Counted from the first letter of the stretch, positions 32,515-42,031 are shown. The stretch is 64,000 nt of DNA from Mesorhizobium helmanticense (GCF_003034915.1 NZ_PZJX01000058.1:43758-107757), one strand, 5' to 3'. Program-made: numbers and translations. The notes: generated by a model from the letters alone, not told the origin.

Positions 32515-32952
32515 ATGCGAGCCGTTCTTGCGATCCTCCTGCTGGCGCTTTCGGCCTGCGCCAACCCATGGGCGAAGGTGCCGGAAGCGGAGCTGCCCAA
32601 GCCGGTCCGCTATGCCATGGCGCGTCCCTCGCCCTTTGTCCTCGGCAATTACTGCGGTCCCGGCACCCGCACCGGCGATTTGTCGGCCCGGCCGGTGGAC
32701 CGCCTCGACGCCGCTTGCCAGATCCATGATGCCTGCTACATAGCCCGCCGCAACCACTGCGACTGCGACGGCGCTCTTGTCGCCTCGGCGAAAGCGATCC
32801 GCGACGACGAGATGGCGCCGCCAAAGATGCGCAGGCAGGCGGAGCTTTTGATCGCTACCTTCGCGCTTCCCGTCTGCAAGGTCTTCCCGCAAGGTTTCAT
32901 GCCGCCCCGCGATCCCGCCCAACTGAAGGCGATGAACGGAGCGACCGGGTGA
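32515..32952 (+). CDS. Phospholipase A2-like lipoprotein
   Basis: 145 residues. Signal peptide MRAVLAILLLALSAC with lipobox Cys at residue 15, so likely a membrane-anchored periplasmic lipoprotein. Then NYCGPGTRTGD (residues 45-53) and LDAACQIHDACYIARRNHCDCD (64-85): these are the PLA2 Ca-binding YCGPG loop and the catalytic His-Asp helix (D-x-C-C-x-x-H-D-x-C-Y), with Ala in place of the first Cys. Family knowledge: hydrolyses the sn-2 acyl ester of phospholipids. Its stop overlaps the GTG start of the PLD-like gene. Confidence 0.8.
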   Translation: MRAVLAILLLALSACANPWAKVPEAELPKPVRYAMARPSPFVLGNYCGPGTRTGDLSARPVDRLDAACQIHDACYIARRNHCDCDGALVASAKAIRDDEMAPPKMRRQAELLIATFALPVCKVFPQGFMPPRDPAQLKAMNGATG

Positions 32953-35108
32953 GCCTGCGACGCGCCGGATATATGGCGCTGTTCGGACTGGCGCTGGTTA
33001 TTCTTGCCGGCTGCGCCGATCGCTCAGTGGACAGCTGCGATGTCTTTCCCGGCGAAAGCGCCTGCGCTCGCCCCTCGCTGTCGGCCACGGCATCGAGTGC
33101 GAAGGTCGCGGCGGCCCAGTTTTTCGGCGACGCGGACGGAAACGACTACGAGAGACGTTTCCTGGCGCTTCTCGCCCACCACCAGCTCGGCGCGATGGAC
33201 CGGGCGAACGGCACCGGCCCTTTCGGCCACGACCGCCACGACATTGCCAACAGCGATTTCCAGGCAACCTACCGGACGCTGGAACGACTGGCCAAACCGG
33301 TCGTCGCCACGGGACAGGTGTCGCCGTCGAACGGAAGAAAGGGCGAGGGCCGTTTCGACGGGCGCTGGCGGGTGTCGCGGCAGACGCTTTATATCGACGC
33401 AGCAGCACGTCCGTCTGGGGCCAAGACGTTCAGCTTTTCCGGCGTACAAGCGCGCTCGGTCGAGATCGTGCTGCGCCAGGCGGGCAGAGAGCCGGTCGAC
33501 ATCGGCGGCGCCTGCGACGGCATGCTGGCGGTTCGGCAGGCCGGCAACACACGCAGCTTTCCGGCAGGCACGGGGTTTCGCATCCGCCTGGCGAGCGGCG
33601 ACACAAGCCTGTTTCCAAGCGAGGCCCTGAACCGTTGCGATCTCGATATCAGCTCCAGCCTGGCCCCGGCTGGCGCTCCGCTCACCATCCTGCGCGAAGA
33701 GGTCGCCGATCCAGCGCTCGCCGCCCTGGACAGCCGCTATGAGCGTTGTCCCGTCCCCGATCCGGCCGGTCTCGATGCGCTCGAGCGCGCCTTCTACGCC
33801 AGCCGCTGGCTGTCGCAGACCTGTACGCTGACGCCCGGGAAGCCGCGCCTGCTGCGCAAGTCGCGCGACGGCTTCAATGCCAAGGTCGAAGCGCTGCTGG
33901 GCGCCCCGCTCCCCGACAGCGCGTTCGACAAGGGCGATCCCGAACTGCCGCTGGATTTCTCCCACGCGCCAAAACTCAAGCTGATCTATCTGTCGTCGCT
34001 GGAGTTCAAGGCGGACTTTTCCGGCCGCATCATCGAGCGGCTGATCCGCCACCACGCGGCGCAGGGCGCCAAGGTGCGCATCATGGTGACCGACGTGCTG
34101 GAGCGCGACAAGGACGACGCCATGCTGCACCGGCTGGCCGCCGAGTTTCCCAACGTCGAATTGCAGGAGTACCGCTGGCGAGCCGACCATGGCGCGCCGA
34201 TCGACGAACAGCTGTCACAGCTGCACAAGACCCATCACGTCAAGATGCTGGCGACGCTGGCCGAGGATCCCCGCCGCTCGCGTGCTATCATCGGCGGCCG
34301 CAACATCCATGACGGCTTCCTGTTCCACAAGCCGGTCGACCTGTCGCGCTATCCCGATCTCCAGCAATACGGCAAGACCGATGGGTTGTCGCTGAACTAC
34401 TATTCGAACTGGAGCGACTTCGACATCGAGATATCGGACCGGACCACCGTCGAGACGCTCGCCGCGCATCTTTCGACGCTGTGGCTGCGCGACGCCGATA
34501 CCAACATTTCGCGACCCTTCTCCATTCCGGTCCGTTCGGATGGCCGGCGTCCGCCTGGCACAGCGCGGCATTTCATCTCCGTGCCCTATGCCGACGGCCA
34601 CGCGCTGGAGAGCTATTTTGTCGAACTGATCGACACGGCTCAAAACCACATCGAGATCGTCAATCCCTATCTCAACCTGACGCCGAGCCTGGCCCAGGCC
34701 TTCGACCGGGCGCTGGCGCGCGGCGTCAAGATCGACATTATCGGCCGCATCGACCTCAAGGGCGATATAGGCGGCAAGTTCCTCACCGCGCTCAACAAGC
34801 TGTTCGTCGAGAAGTATGGCGACCGCATCGACATCCGCGAGTTCAAGGCGCCGGACGTCGTGCTGCATTCCAAGATCATGATGATCGATCACAGGCTGGT
34901 GACGATCGCGTCGGTCAACCTCAACAACCGCAGCTTCTTCCACGATTCCGAGAACGGCATGATGGTGCTCGACCCCGCCTTCTACGCCAGGATGAAGCCG
35001 ATCTATGACGACTATGTCGCCCATTCGAACCGGGTCGCCACCAATGTGATGGTCCCCTGGGCCTACCGGCTGCTGTTCTCGCAGGGCTGGGTGAAGGAAG
35101 CGTTCTAG
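32949..35108 (+). CDS. Phospholipase D-like lipoprotein (cardiolipin synthase/PLD superfamily)
   Basis: 719 residues. Signal peptide MSLRRAGYMALFGLALVILAGC with lipobox Cys, so exported and lipid-anchored. Residues about 350-719 contain two PLDc domains. The C-terminal HKD motif is intact (HSKIMMID near residue 640, then ASVNLNNRSFFHDSENGM). The N-terminal one is atypical: HHVKMLATLAED near 428 has extra residues between Lys and Asp, followed by IIGGRNIHDGF. The first 350 residues have no recognised domain. GTG start overlaps the PLA2-like stop (GTGA), so the pair is translationally coupled. Confidence 0.85.
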   Translation: MSLRRAGYMALFGLALVILAGCADRSVDSCDVFPGESACARPSLSATASSAKVAAAQFFGDADGNDYERRFLALLAHHQLGAMDRANGTGPFGHDRHDIANSDFQATYRTLERLAKPVVATGQVSPSNGRKGEGRFDGRWRVSRQTLYIDAAARPSGAKTFSFSGVQARSVEIVLRQAGREPVDIGGACDGMLAVRQAGNTRSFPAGTGFRIRLASGDTSLFPSEALNRCDLDISSSLAPAGAPLTILREEVADPALAALDSRYERCPVPDPAGLDALERAFYASRWLSQTCTLTPGKPRLLRKSRDGFNAKVEALLGAPLPDSAFDKGDPELPLDFSHAPKLKLIYLSSLEFKADFSGRIIERLIRHHAAQGAKVRIMVTDVLERDKDDAMLHRLAAEFPNVELQEYRWRADHGAPIDEQLSQLHKTHHVKMLATLAEDPRRSRAIIGGRNIHDGFLFHKPVDLSRYPDLQQYGKTDGLSLNYYSNWSDFDIEISDRTTVETLAAHLSTLWLRDADTNISRPFSIPVRSDGRRPPGTARHFISVPYADGHALESYFVELIDTAQNHIEIVNPYLNLTPSLAQAFDRALARGVKIDIIGRIDLKGDIGGKFLTALNKLFVEKYGDRIDIREFKAPDVVLHSKIMMIDHRLVTIASVNLNNRSFFHDSENGMMVLDPAFYARMKPIYDDYVAHSNRVATNVMVPWAYRLLFSQGWVKEAF

Positions 35109-35160
35109 AGACAGAGAGTCGGCTGATTGCCGCCGCGCCTCAGCGGGCGTTCACTTAACT

Positions 35161-36165
35161 TCAAGCGGAAATACGGGCCGTTGTCTTGCGCTCGGCTTCC
35201 ACAGGGTCCGATTGCGATGCCCTCTTTCGGAATTGTCCCGGTGGAATACCAAATTCACGTTTGAATGCCCGGTTGAAAGCCGCCTCTGAATCATACCCGA
35301 CCTCCGACGCCACTTGCAGCACCGTCTGTTGGGTCGTTTCAAGCAGTCTTGCCGCGAGTTGCAGTCGCCAGCGCGCCAGATAGGCAAGTGGCGGCTCCCC
35401 GAGATAAAGCGTGAACCTCTGCGCCAGGACCGAGCGCGAGGTTCCGGCTTCCGTTGCCAACTCGGCTATCGTCCATGGATGGAAAGGCCTTCTATGCATC
35501 AGCGCCAGCGCGCTGCCGACCACCACATCCCGTGCACCCGCCAGCCAACCGGTCTGCTCCGCGGGCAATCGCTCCATGTATCGCCGCAGTGTTTCGATGA
35601 AGAGCGCCTCTGCCATCTTTGACAGGAGAATGGACTGCCCAGGGCGCCCGCATCCGGCCTCCGAGACCAGATGGCGAATCGAGTTTTCCAGCCACTCGCC
35701 GGCGGAATCGCCACGGATATTGATCCTGATCATCAACGGCAGGCCTGCGAGAAAGAGCTTGTCCGCGTGTCGCTCGCATCCGAAATAGCCACAGACGAAT
35801 CGTGTCGTTTCGCCACCGCCGCCCAACCGCATCGTCGTGAGATCGCCCGCCAAAAACCTGCCGAGCGTGCCCCCGCTATCGACGAATTTCGACGGCGAGC
35901 CGTTCGAGACGGTATGTGCATCTCCGTGCGGGATGATCAGCACATCGCCGGCCGAGACAGGTATGGTGGATTCCGCGAAACACACGACGGCCCTTCCCTC
36001 CGTGACCAGATGATAGCTCACCAGCCGCTCGGTTCCGGGGGCAAGCACATGGGCAACATCCCGAACGTGGGGCACCCGGAATCCCCAAGGGGCGGTACAC
36101 TCCGCATGATAGAAGATGGCGCCGGTCATGCGCACCGCATTCAGCGCCTCCGACAAGGCGTCCAT
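35161..36165 (-). CDS. AraC family transcriptional regulator (cupin_6 N-terminus)
   Basis: 334 residues. N-terminal cupin-like effector domain (MDALSEALNAVRMTGAIFYHAE; RLVSYHLVTEGRAVVCFAES; VSAGDVLIIPHGDAHTVSN) and C-terminal two helix-turn-helix AraC domain (PWTIAELATEAGTSRSVLAQRF; TVLQVASEVGYDSEAAFNRAFKREFGIPPGQFRK). The frame stays open far upstream but the start at 36165 gives the family's MDALSE-type N-terminus. It diverges from an FAD oxidoreductase that it probably activates or represses. Confidence 0.9.
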   Translation of the reverse strand: MDALSEALNAVRMTGAIFYHAECTAPWGFRVPHVRDVAHVLAPGTERLVSYHLVTEGRAVVCFAESTIPVSAGDVLIIPHGDAHTVSNGSPSKFVDSGGTLGRFLAGDLTTMRLGGGGETTRFVCGYFGCERHADKLFLAGLPLMIRINIRGDSAGEWLENSIRHLVSEAGCGRPGQSILLSKMAEALFIETLRRYMERLPAEQTGWLAGARDVVVGSALALMHRRPFHPWTIAELATEAGTSRSVLAQRFTLYLGEPPLAYLARWRLQLAARLLETTQQTVLQVASEVGYDSEAAFNRAFKREFGIPPGQFRKRASQSDPVEAERKTTARISA

Positions 36166-36363
36166 CCGCAGCTCCACTCGATCAAGCCCAGCGCCTTCAA
36201 CTCTCGCTGCAAAGAAACACGGAATTCCGGCAAAGATTTGATTCAGTTCTGCGCGTAACTTCGAACCACACGGGTCGTACCGGATCGGGTGCGACGATCG
36301 AATGCGCCAAGCTGCGGGGCAGAGAGGGGCAGGCCACGGCCAGGCGAACCCGAGGAGGTCGAA

Positions 36364-37605
36364 ATGAACAAGAAATTCGACGCAATCGTCGTCGGCGCAC
36401 GCTGCGCCGGGTCGCCGACGGCGATGCTGCTGGCCCAGCGGGGCTATCGTGTCTTGCTGGTCGACCGCGCCACCTTTCCGAGCGACACGGTATCCACCCA
36501 CATCCTGCATCCGCTTGGCGCGAGCGCCCTGTCGAGATGGGGCCTGCTCGATCGGCTGACAGCGACGGGATGCCCGCCCATTCACACCTACTCTTTCGAC
36601 TTCGGCCCTTTCACGATTGCCGGTTCGCCAGGCACGCCGGCGGCGCCGCTGGCCTACTGCCCGCGGCGAACGATACTGGACAAATTGCTCGTCGATGCGG
36701 CCGCCGAATCCGGTGCCGAGGTTCGCGAAGGCTTCGTCGTCGAGGAAATTTTGATCGAAGACGGGCGCGTGGTCGGAATAAAGGGCCATTCGAAGCAAGG
36801 TGGCGACATTATTGAGCGCGCGGACGTCGTCGTCGGCGCCGATGGCAGGCACTCGATAGTAGCCGAGGCAGTTCAGCCTGAACAATATGACGAAAAGCCG
36901 GCCCTGCTTGCCGGATACTACACCTATTGGAGCGGGCTACCGATGGAAGGTCGGTTCGAACAATACATCCGCGAGCATCGCGGCTTCGCCGCGGTTCCAA
37001 CCCATGACGATCTGACGCTGGTCATTGCCGGCTGGCCATACGCGGAATTCACCGAGAACAAGAAGGACATTGAAGGAAATTACCTGAGGACGATCGAGCT
37101 CGCGCCAATGTTTGCCGATCGACTGCGCAATGCGAGGCAGGAAACCCGTTTTGCCGGCACGGCCGTGCCCAACTATTTCCGAAAACCTTACGGCCCGGGC
37201 TGGGCGCTCGTGGGGGATGCCGGCTACAACAAGGACTTCATCACGGCGCAAGGAATCATGGACGCCTTCCAACACGCCGAACTTTGCGCCGCCGCACTTG
37301 CCGCGGTTTTCTCCGGAACGCGATCATTCGAGGATGCGATGGGCGACTATCATCGTGCCCGGGATGCACAGGTAAAGGCAATGTACGAATTCACCTGCCT
37401 GCTGGCGACGCTGGAACCGCCGCCGCCCGAGATGCAGCAGCTGATCGGCGCGATCCATGGCAGCCAGGAGGCCATGGATGGGTTTGCGCGGCTAAACGCC
37501 GGGACGACATCGCCGGCCGAGTTTTTCGCGCCGGAAAACGTCGATGCAATCATGGCGGCAGCAGCTTCAAGTTCTCACAAAAAGGGTGCCGCACATGCCA
37601 GGTAG
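36364..37605 (+). CDS. FAD-dependent oxidoreductase (aromatic monooxygenase/geranylgeranyl reductase-like)
   Basis: 413 residues. Seen: Rossmann FAD motif FDAIVVGARCAGSPTAMLLAQRGYRVLLVDRATFPSDTVSTHILHPLGASALSRWGL, GADGRHSIVAEAV (second FAD/NAD motif) and PGWALVGDAGYNKDFITAQGIMDAFQHAELCAAAL (GD motif). This is a group-A flavin monooxygenase-type layout; similar proteins are common in rhizobia without assigned substrate. AGGAGG precedes the ATG. Diverges from the AraC regulator. Confidence 0.88.
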   Translation: MNKKFDAIVVGARCAGSPTAMLLAQRGYRVLLVDRATFPSDTVSTHILHPLGASALSRWGLLDRLTATGCPPIHTYSFDFGPFTIAGSPGTPAAPLAYCPRRTILDKLLVDAAAESGAEVREGFVVEEILIEDGRVVGIKGHSKQGGDIIERADVVVGADGRHSIVAEAVQPEQYDEKPALLAGYYTYWSGLPMEGRFEQYIREHRGFAAVPTHDDLTLVIAGWPYAEFTENKKDIEGNYLRTIELAPMFADRLRNARQETRFAGTAVPNYFRKPYGPGWALVGDAGYNKDFITAQGIMDAFQHAELCAAALAAVFSGTRSFEDAMGDYHRARDAQVKAMYEFTCLLATLEPPPPEMQQLIGAIHGSQEAMDGFARLNAGTTSPAEFFAPENVDAIMAAAASSSHKKGAAHAR

Positions 37606-37634
37606 CTGAGAGCCGGAGCCAGCGCGGTAACGTC

Positions 37635-38891
37635 TTACCTGACGTACCGCTCCGGCCCGAGATCGCGCACATTGATGTCGGGCACCCGGCTGGAGATGAT
37701 GTCGGCCAGCACCTTGGCCGAGCCGCAGGCCATGGTCCAGCCGAGCGTGCCGTGGCCGGTGTTGAGATAGAGGTTGGAGAACTCGGTGCGGCCGATCAGC
37801 GGCGGCCCGTCCGGCGTCATCGGCCGCAGCCCGCACCAGAAGGTCGCCGCGCGCATGTCGCCGCTGCCTGGAAAAAGATCGCCGACCGAGTGTTCGAGCG
37901 TGCGGCGCCGCGTTTCGTGCAGCCTCAGGTCGAAGCCGGAAATCTCCGCCGTGCCGCCGACCCGGATGCGATCGCCGAGCCTGGTGATCGCCACCTTGTA
38001 GGTTTCATCCATCACCGTCGACACAGGCGCGGCGGCGGCATCCTTGACCGGCACTGTGATCGAATAACCCTTGACCGGGTAGACCGGGATCGGCCGCCTC
38101 AGCATGCGCATGAACCTGGCCGAATAGCTGCCCATCGCCATCACATAGGCGTCGGCGGCCTTCCAGCCCTTGCTTGTGTGGATGTTGGCGATGCGGTTGC
38201 GGTTCCTGACGATGCGCCTGATCGATACGTCGTATTCGAAGGTGACGCCGCGCGCCGCGCAAAGCTCGGCCAGACGGTCGGTGAACATCTTGCAGTCGCC
38301 GGTTTCGTCGCCAGGCAACCGCAGGCCGCCGACGAATTTTTCGCGGACCCCCGCCAACCCCGGCTCGGCCGCGATGCAGCCGTCGGGATCAAGTATCTCG
38401 TAGGGAACACCATAGCTCTTCAGCACTTCGACATCGCCTGAAGTGCCGTCGAGCTGCTGTTGCGTGCGGAACAGTTGCAGCGTCCCCTTGGCGCGCTCGT
38501 CATAGGCGATCCCGGTCGCCTCGCGCAGCGCCTTCAGCGTATCGCGGCTATACTCCGCCAGCGGCACCATGCGCGCCTTGTTCAGCGCATAGCGCTCGGT
38601 GGTGCAGTTGCGCAGCATCTTGACCAGCCATATCCACATATACGGGTCCAGCGTCGGTCGCACCACCAGTGGACCATGCTTCATCAAGAGCCATTTGACC
38701 GCCTTCAGCGGAACGCCAGGGCCGGCCCATGGCGAGGCGTAGCCCGGCGAGATCTCGCCGGCATTGGCGAAGCTGGTTTCCAGCGCCGGACCTTTCTGGC
38801 GGTCGATCACCGTCACCTGATGGCCGGCCTCGGCCAGAAAATACGCAGTCGTGACCCCTATCACGCCACCGCCCAGCACGAAGATCTTCAT
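37635..38891 (-). CDS. dadA: D-amino acid dehydrogenase
   Basis: 418 residues. Membrane-associated FAD enzyme that deaminates D-alanine and other D-amino acids to keto acids, feeding the quinone pool. Seen: MKIFVLGGGVIGVTTAYFLAEAGHQVTVIDR, ETSFANAGEISPGYASPWAGPGVP (the DadA-specific block), YPVKGYSITVPV, and GLRPMTPDGPPLIGRTEFSNLYLNTGHGTLGWTMACGSAKVLAD. ATG at 38891 gives the standard start. Next to alanine racemase, the usual partner in L-alanine catabolism, 209 bases apart. Confidence 0.96.
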   Translation of the reverse strand: MKIFVLGGGVIGVTTAYFLAEAGHQVTVIDRQKGPALETSFANAGEISPGYASPWAGPGVPLKAVKWLLMKHGPLVVRPTLDPYMWIWLVKMLRNCTTERYALNKARMVPLAEYSRDTLKALREATGIAYDERAKGTLQLFRTQQQLDGTSGDVEVLKSYGVPYEILDPDGCIAAEPGLAGVREKFVGGLRLPGDETGDCKMFTDRLAELCAARGVTFEYDVSIRRIVRNRNRIANIHTSKGWKAADAYVMAMGSYSARFMRMLRRPIPVYPVKGYSITVPVKDAAAAPVSTVMDETYKVAITRLGDRIRVGGTAEISGFDLRLHETRRRTLEHSVGDLFPGSGDMRAATFWCGLRPMTPDGPPLIGRTEFSNLYLNTGHGTLGWTMACGSAKVLADIISSRVPDINVRDLGPERYVR

Positions 38892-39001
38892 CGCATAACT
38901 CTCCGCAACGACATTCTGTCCGGGTTTGAGGCGCGGGCCATCATCATGTTCTGTCTGCCGGATTTTACCGCGCTCGCCAAGAGGCGGCGTGTCGAGATCC
39001 A

Positions 39002-39048
39002 ATGCATGTCGCGCAAAGTGCGCAGCGGTTTGCGATAACGACGTGCAT
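39002..39048. repeat. GATGCATGTCG-type repeat, copy 2 (diverged)
   Basis: ATGCATGTCG at 39002-39011 and CGACGTGCAT at 39039-39048 form a dyad with one mismatch. The centre shares AAAGTG and CGGTTTG with copy 1. It lies between dadA and alr. Confidence 0.6.
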
Positions 39049-39100
39049 AAAAACAAGACCTTAAAGCGCGTCGCACGATTCCGTGCAAACGCGACGCGCT

Positions 39101-40252
39101 TTAGCCGTTCACGTAGCGCCGGTGAAAGCGATGGCCGAGGCTGGTCAGGATTTCGTAGCCGATGGTGCCGGCATGGCCGGCCGCCTGGTCCACCGTCTGC
39201 GATGGCCCGATCAGTTCGACCAGGTCGCCCGCCTTCAGCCTGCCGGGCGGCAGCGCCGAAATGTCGAGGATGATCGAATCCATCGACACGCGTCCGAGGA
39301 AGGGCAGTCGCACGCCTTCGAACCAGGCGGCCGAGGCGGCACGTCGATGCCAGCCGTCGGCATAGCCGAATGAGATCGTCGCGGCAGCCAGCGGAGCCGG
39401 CGTATGGAAAGTATGGCCATAGCCGACACCGGCACCGGCCTCCAGCATTCGCGTCTGGATGACCTTGGCCTCCAACCGCACCACCGGCAGCAGCGGGTTC
39501 GGTTCGGCCGGCGTCGGATTGATGCCGTAGAGCGTCGCACCGGGACGGGCGAGATCATAGTGAAAGCGCGATCCAAGAAAGATGCCGGATGAGTTGGCGA
39601 GCGAAGCCGGCGCCTTCGGCAGCATCTTGCGTAGCCGCTCGAATTCCAGTCGCTGACGCTCGTTGGCCGGATGCGCGGGCTCGTCGGCGCAAGCCAGATG
39701 GCTCATCACCAAGGTCACGTCGATACCGTCGAAAGCCCGTGGATCCCCGGCGACGGCCTCCACTTCCACTGCTGCCATGCCGAGCCGCGACATGCCGCTG
39801 TCGACCTGGATCGCCACGGGCAATTTCCGGCCGGCGCGGCGGGCAGCCGTGCGCCAGGCCGCCAGTTGCTCCACGCTGTTGATGACGGCGGTGAGCCCGG
39901 CTGCCTCCGCCTCCCCTTCCGCGCCGGGCGCCATGCCGCTCAGCACATGGATGGCGGGCACCGGACCCAGCGAGCGACGCAAGGCGATCCCTTCGCTCAG
40001 AAGTGCGACAAAGAATGTGTCGCAGTCTTCCCTGGCCAGCGCTGCCGCCACTTGCGCCGCGCCGAGCCCGTAACCATCGGCCTTGACGACCCCTGCGCAG
40101 CGCGCGCCGCCGAGCCGCGCCTTCAGTCGCCGGTAGTTCTCGCGGATCGCACCGAGATCGATGGTCAGGATCGCGCCAGCCGCCGCCTCGGTAATCGTGA
40201 CGCTTTCGGCGGCGGCCCCTCCCGGAACGGATTTTTTGAGGACGTCGTTCAT
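39101..40252 (-). CDS. alr: Alanine racemase
   Basis: 383 residues. PLP enzyme interconverting L- and D-alanine. Seen: GAILTIDLGAIRENYRRLKARLGGARCAGVVKADGYGLG (PLP Lys in KADGYGLG), QVDSGMSRLGM and GAGVGYGHTF, where the catalytic Tyr lies in VGYGHT. Beside dadA it is probably the catabolic (DadX-type) racemase, though it could also serve peptidoglycan synthesis; no other racemase is in view. ATG at 40252 gives the usual N-terminal arm plus about 25 extra residues. Confidence 0.95.
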   Translation of the reverse strand: MNDVLKKSVPGGAAAESVTITEAAAGAILTIDLGAIRENYRRLKARLGGARCAGVVKADGYGLGAAQVAAALAREDCDTFFVALLSEGIALRRSLGPVPAIHVLSGMAPGAEGEAEAAGLTAVINSVEQLAAWRTAARRAGRKLPVAIQVDSGMSRLGMAAVEVEAVAGDPRAFDGIDVTLVMSHLACADEPAHPANERQRLEFERLRKMLPKAPASLANSSGIFLGSRFHYDLARPGATLYGINPTPAEPNPLLPVVRLEAKVIQTRMLEAGAGVGYGHTFHTPAPLAAATISFGYADGWHRRAASAAWFEGVRLPFLGRVSMDSIILDISALPPGRLKAGDLVELIGPSQTVDQAAGHAGTIGYEILTSLGHRFHRRYVNG

Positions 40253-40337
40253 GCCGGCCTTGCTCGCTGCGGACTGGCCATCAATAAGGCCATGCTGCCG
40301 ATGCGGCAACCATGGCCGGCACGCAGATCGCGGGCAG

Positions 40338-40859
40338 CTACGCCACCAGATGCCGGAATGCCGTCACCACGTCCTCATAAACCCTGCGCTTGAACGGCAC
40401 GATCAGGTCGGGCAAGTCCGGCATCGGCCGCCACGCCCATTTGTCGAACTCGGCGGTGTGGCCGCCCGGCGGCGGATTGATCTGGATCTCGCTTGCGTCG
40501 CCATGGAAACGGAAGGCAAACCACTTTTGTGTCTGGCCGCGATATCGGCCCTTGAAGGCAACGCCGACCAGATGCGCCGGCAGGTCGTAATTAATCCAGT
40601 GCGGCGCCTCCGCCAGCAGCGAGACCGAGCGCATGCCGGTCTCTTCATACAGTTCCCGTTCCGCCGCCTGCAGCGGCTCCTCACCCTTGTCGATGCCGCC
40701 TTGCGGCATCTGCCAGAGCCGCGTCGTGCCGGCAAATTCGCTGTCCGGTTCGGCAATACGATGGCCGACCCACACCAGACCCTCGGAATTCAGGATCATC
40801 AGCCCGACGCAGGGGCGATAAGGCAGCGTCTCGGGGTCGATCTTCTTTGCCTTCGCCAT
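40338..40859 (-). CDS. rppH: RNA pyrophosphohydrolase RppH (Nudix)
   Basis: 173 residues. Removes pyrophosphate from mRNA 5' ends, starting decay. Seen: LPYRPCVGLMILNSEGLVWVGHR, LWQMPQGGIDKGEEPLQAAERELYEETGM (Nudix box, complete), KWFAFRF and EFDKWAWRPMPDLPDLIVPFKRRVYEDVV. Start ATG at 40859, two bases after the stop of the YibQ-like gene, so it is translationally linked to it. Confidence 0.96.
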   Translation of the reverse strand: MAKAKKIDPETLPYRPCVGLMILNSEGLVWVGHRIAEPDSEFAGTTRLWQMPQGGIDKGEEPLQAAERELYEETGMRSVSLLAEAPHWINYDLPAHLVGVAFKGRYRGQTQKWFAFRFHGDASEIQINPPPGGHTAEFDKWAWRPMPDLPDLIVPFKRRVYEDVVTAFRHLVA

Positions 40860-40861
40860 GC

Positions 40862-42031
40862 TCAACCTTTTTGCGGGTCGATCGCCACTGCCGAAATCGG
40901 CACGATCTCGATGCCGCGCTTCCTGGCCTCGATCACCCAGGAAGCCACCGTGTCGACCGTCAGGTCGAAGGCCGAGCCGATGCCGACGGCGGAGCCCTTG
41001 GCGCGGGCCGTCGCTTCGAGCTGGTCCAGCTTCTTGAGAATGGCGCCGCGGTCCTGCACGGCGTCGATCGCCGTGTCGCCCGCCACGAACGGCACGCCGT
41101 CCTTCAGTGCCAGTTCGGGGGCGAGGCTGCGTGCCGAGGAGCCGTCGTCGACATAGGCCAGGCCACGCTTGCCGAGCTCGGCCATGAACGGACCCATCGC
41201 CGTCGCGTCGGCAGAAAAGCGCGCGCCCATATAGTTCATCACGCCGGTATAGTTGGTCGTCCGCGACAGCGCCCAGCGCAGGCTCTTCAAATTCTCGTCC
41301 GGGCTCGCCGCGATCGTCAGCGTATTGCGGCCGGGATTGACGTTCGGATAGTCGAACGGTTCGAGCGGTACCTGCATGACGATCTCATGGCCGCTTTGCC
41401 GCGCCGCCTGCATCCAGCGGCCGATGCTGTTGCCTTGCGGCGCGAACGCCAGCGTCACCTCTGCCGGCAGCTTGGCGATGGCCGCCTGCGTGCCGGTCTG
41501 CGACACGGCGAGCCCGCCGATGACGATCGCCACGCGCGCGCCGCGCGCCCCGGACCACGGCCGCGCATAGACATCGAACGGCCGCCTGCCATCGGCGGCA
41601 CGGACCGGCAACGGGCCGGTGTCGCCGGCTTCGATCAGTGCCCGGTCGGGAAGATGGGCGATCTTCAGGTTCTGGCCGATGGCCGAAGGGTCGCGAATGA
41701 CAATCGCAGCTTTAGGAGGAGCATCGCCCTCTTCGGTCTCGACATGGATGATTTGCGGGCCGCCGGTTTTGGGGGCTGCTTCCGCTTTCGGCGCCGCCGC
41801 TGGCTCGGTGGCCGGCGCGGCGGCGGTCGTCACCTTCGGCGTTGAAACCGCGATGACCTCCGGCTTTCGAAACGGCTTGTCGCGCAGCGCGATAGCGCCG
41901 GAGACGCCGATCACGGCCAGCACGACGAGCGCGGCCGTGACCGCGCGGGCGCTGATCCTGCTGCCGGCCATGCGTGTCGGCCGGACGGCCAGTCCGAGCG
42001 GGCGTTCGATATCCTTGCCGATGTCAGCCAA
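40862..42031 (-). CDS. Divergent polysaccharide deacetylase (YibQ/DUF610) family protein
   Basis: 389 residues. One N-terminal membrane anchor (VTAALVVLAVIGVSGAIAL, residues 30-48), an Ala/Pro/Lys-rich periplasmic linker, and a C-terminal NodB-like fold (RVAIVIGGLAVSQTGTQAAIAKLPAEVTLAFAP; VPLEPFDYPNVNPG; GVMNYMGARFSADATAMGPFMAELGKRGLAYVDD). The family is related to deacetylases but lacks the classical metal triad; role in cell envelope is inferred from its constant neighbours envC and ctpA. Confidence 0.9.
   Translation of the reverse strand: MADIGKDIERPLGLAVRPTRMAGSRISARAVTAALVVLAVIGVSGAIALRDKPFRKPEVIAVSTPKVTTAAAPATEPAAAPKAEAAPKTGGPQIIHVETEEGDAPPKAAIVIRDPSAIGQNLKIAHLPDRALIEAGDTGPLPVRAADGRRPFDVYARPWSGARGARVAIVIGGLAVSQTGTQAAIAKLPAEVTLAFAPQGNSIGRWMQAARQSGHEIVMQVPLEPFDYPNVNPGRNTLTIAASPDENLKSLRWALSRTTNYTGVMNYMGARFSADATAMGPFMAELGKRGLAYVDDGSSARSLAPELALKDGVPFVAGDTAIDAVQDRGAILKKLDQLEATARAKGSAVGIGSAFDLTVDTVASWVIEARKRGIEIVPISAVAIDPQKG

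Noticed and set aside
36166..36885. Upstream extension of the AraC gene (240 more codons)
   Set aside because: It lies antisense to the FAD oxidoreductase and is Arg-rich; the MDALSE start fits the family.
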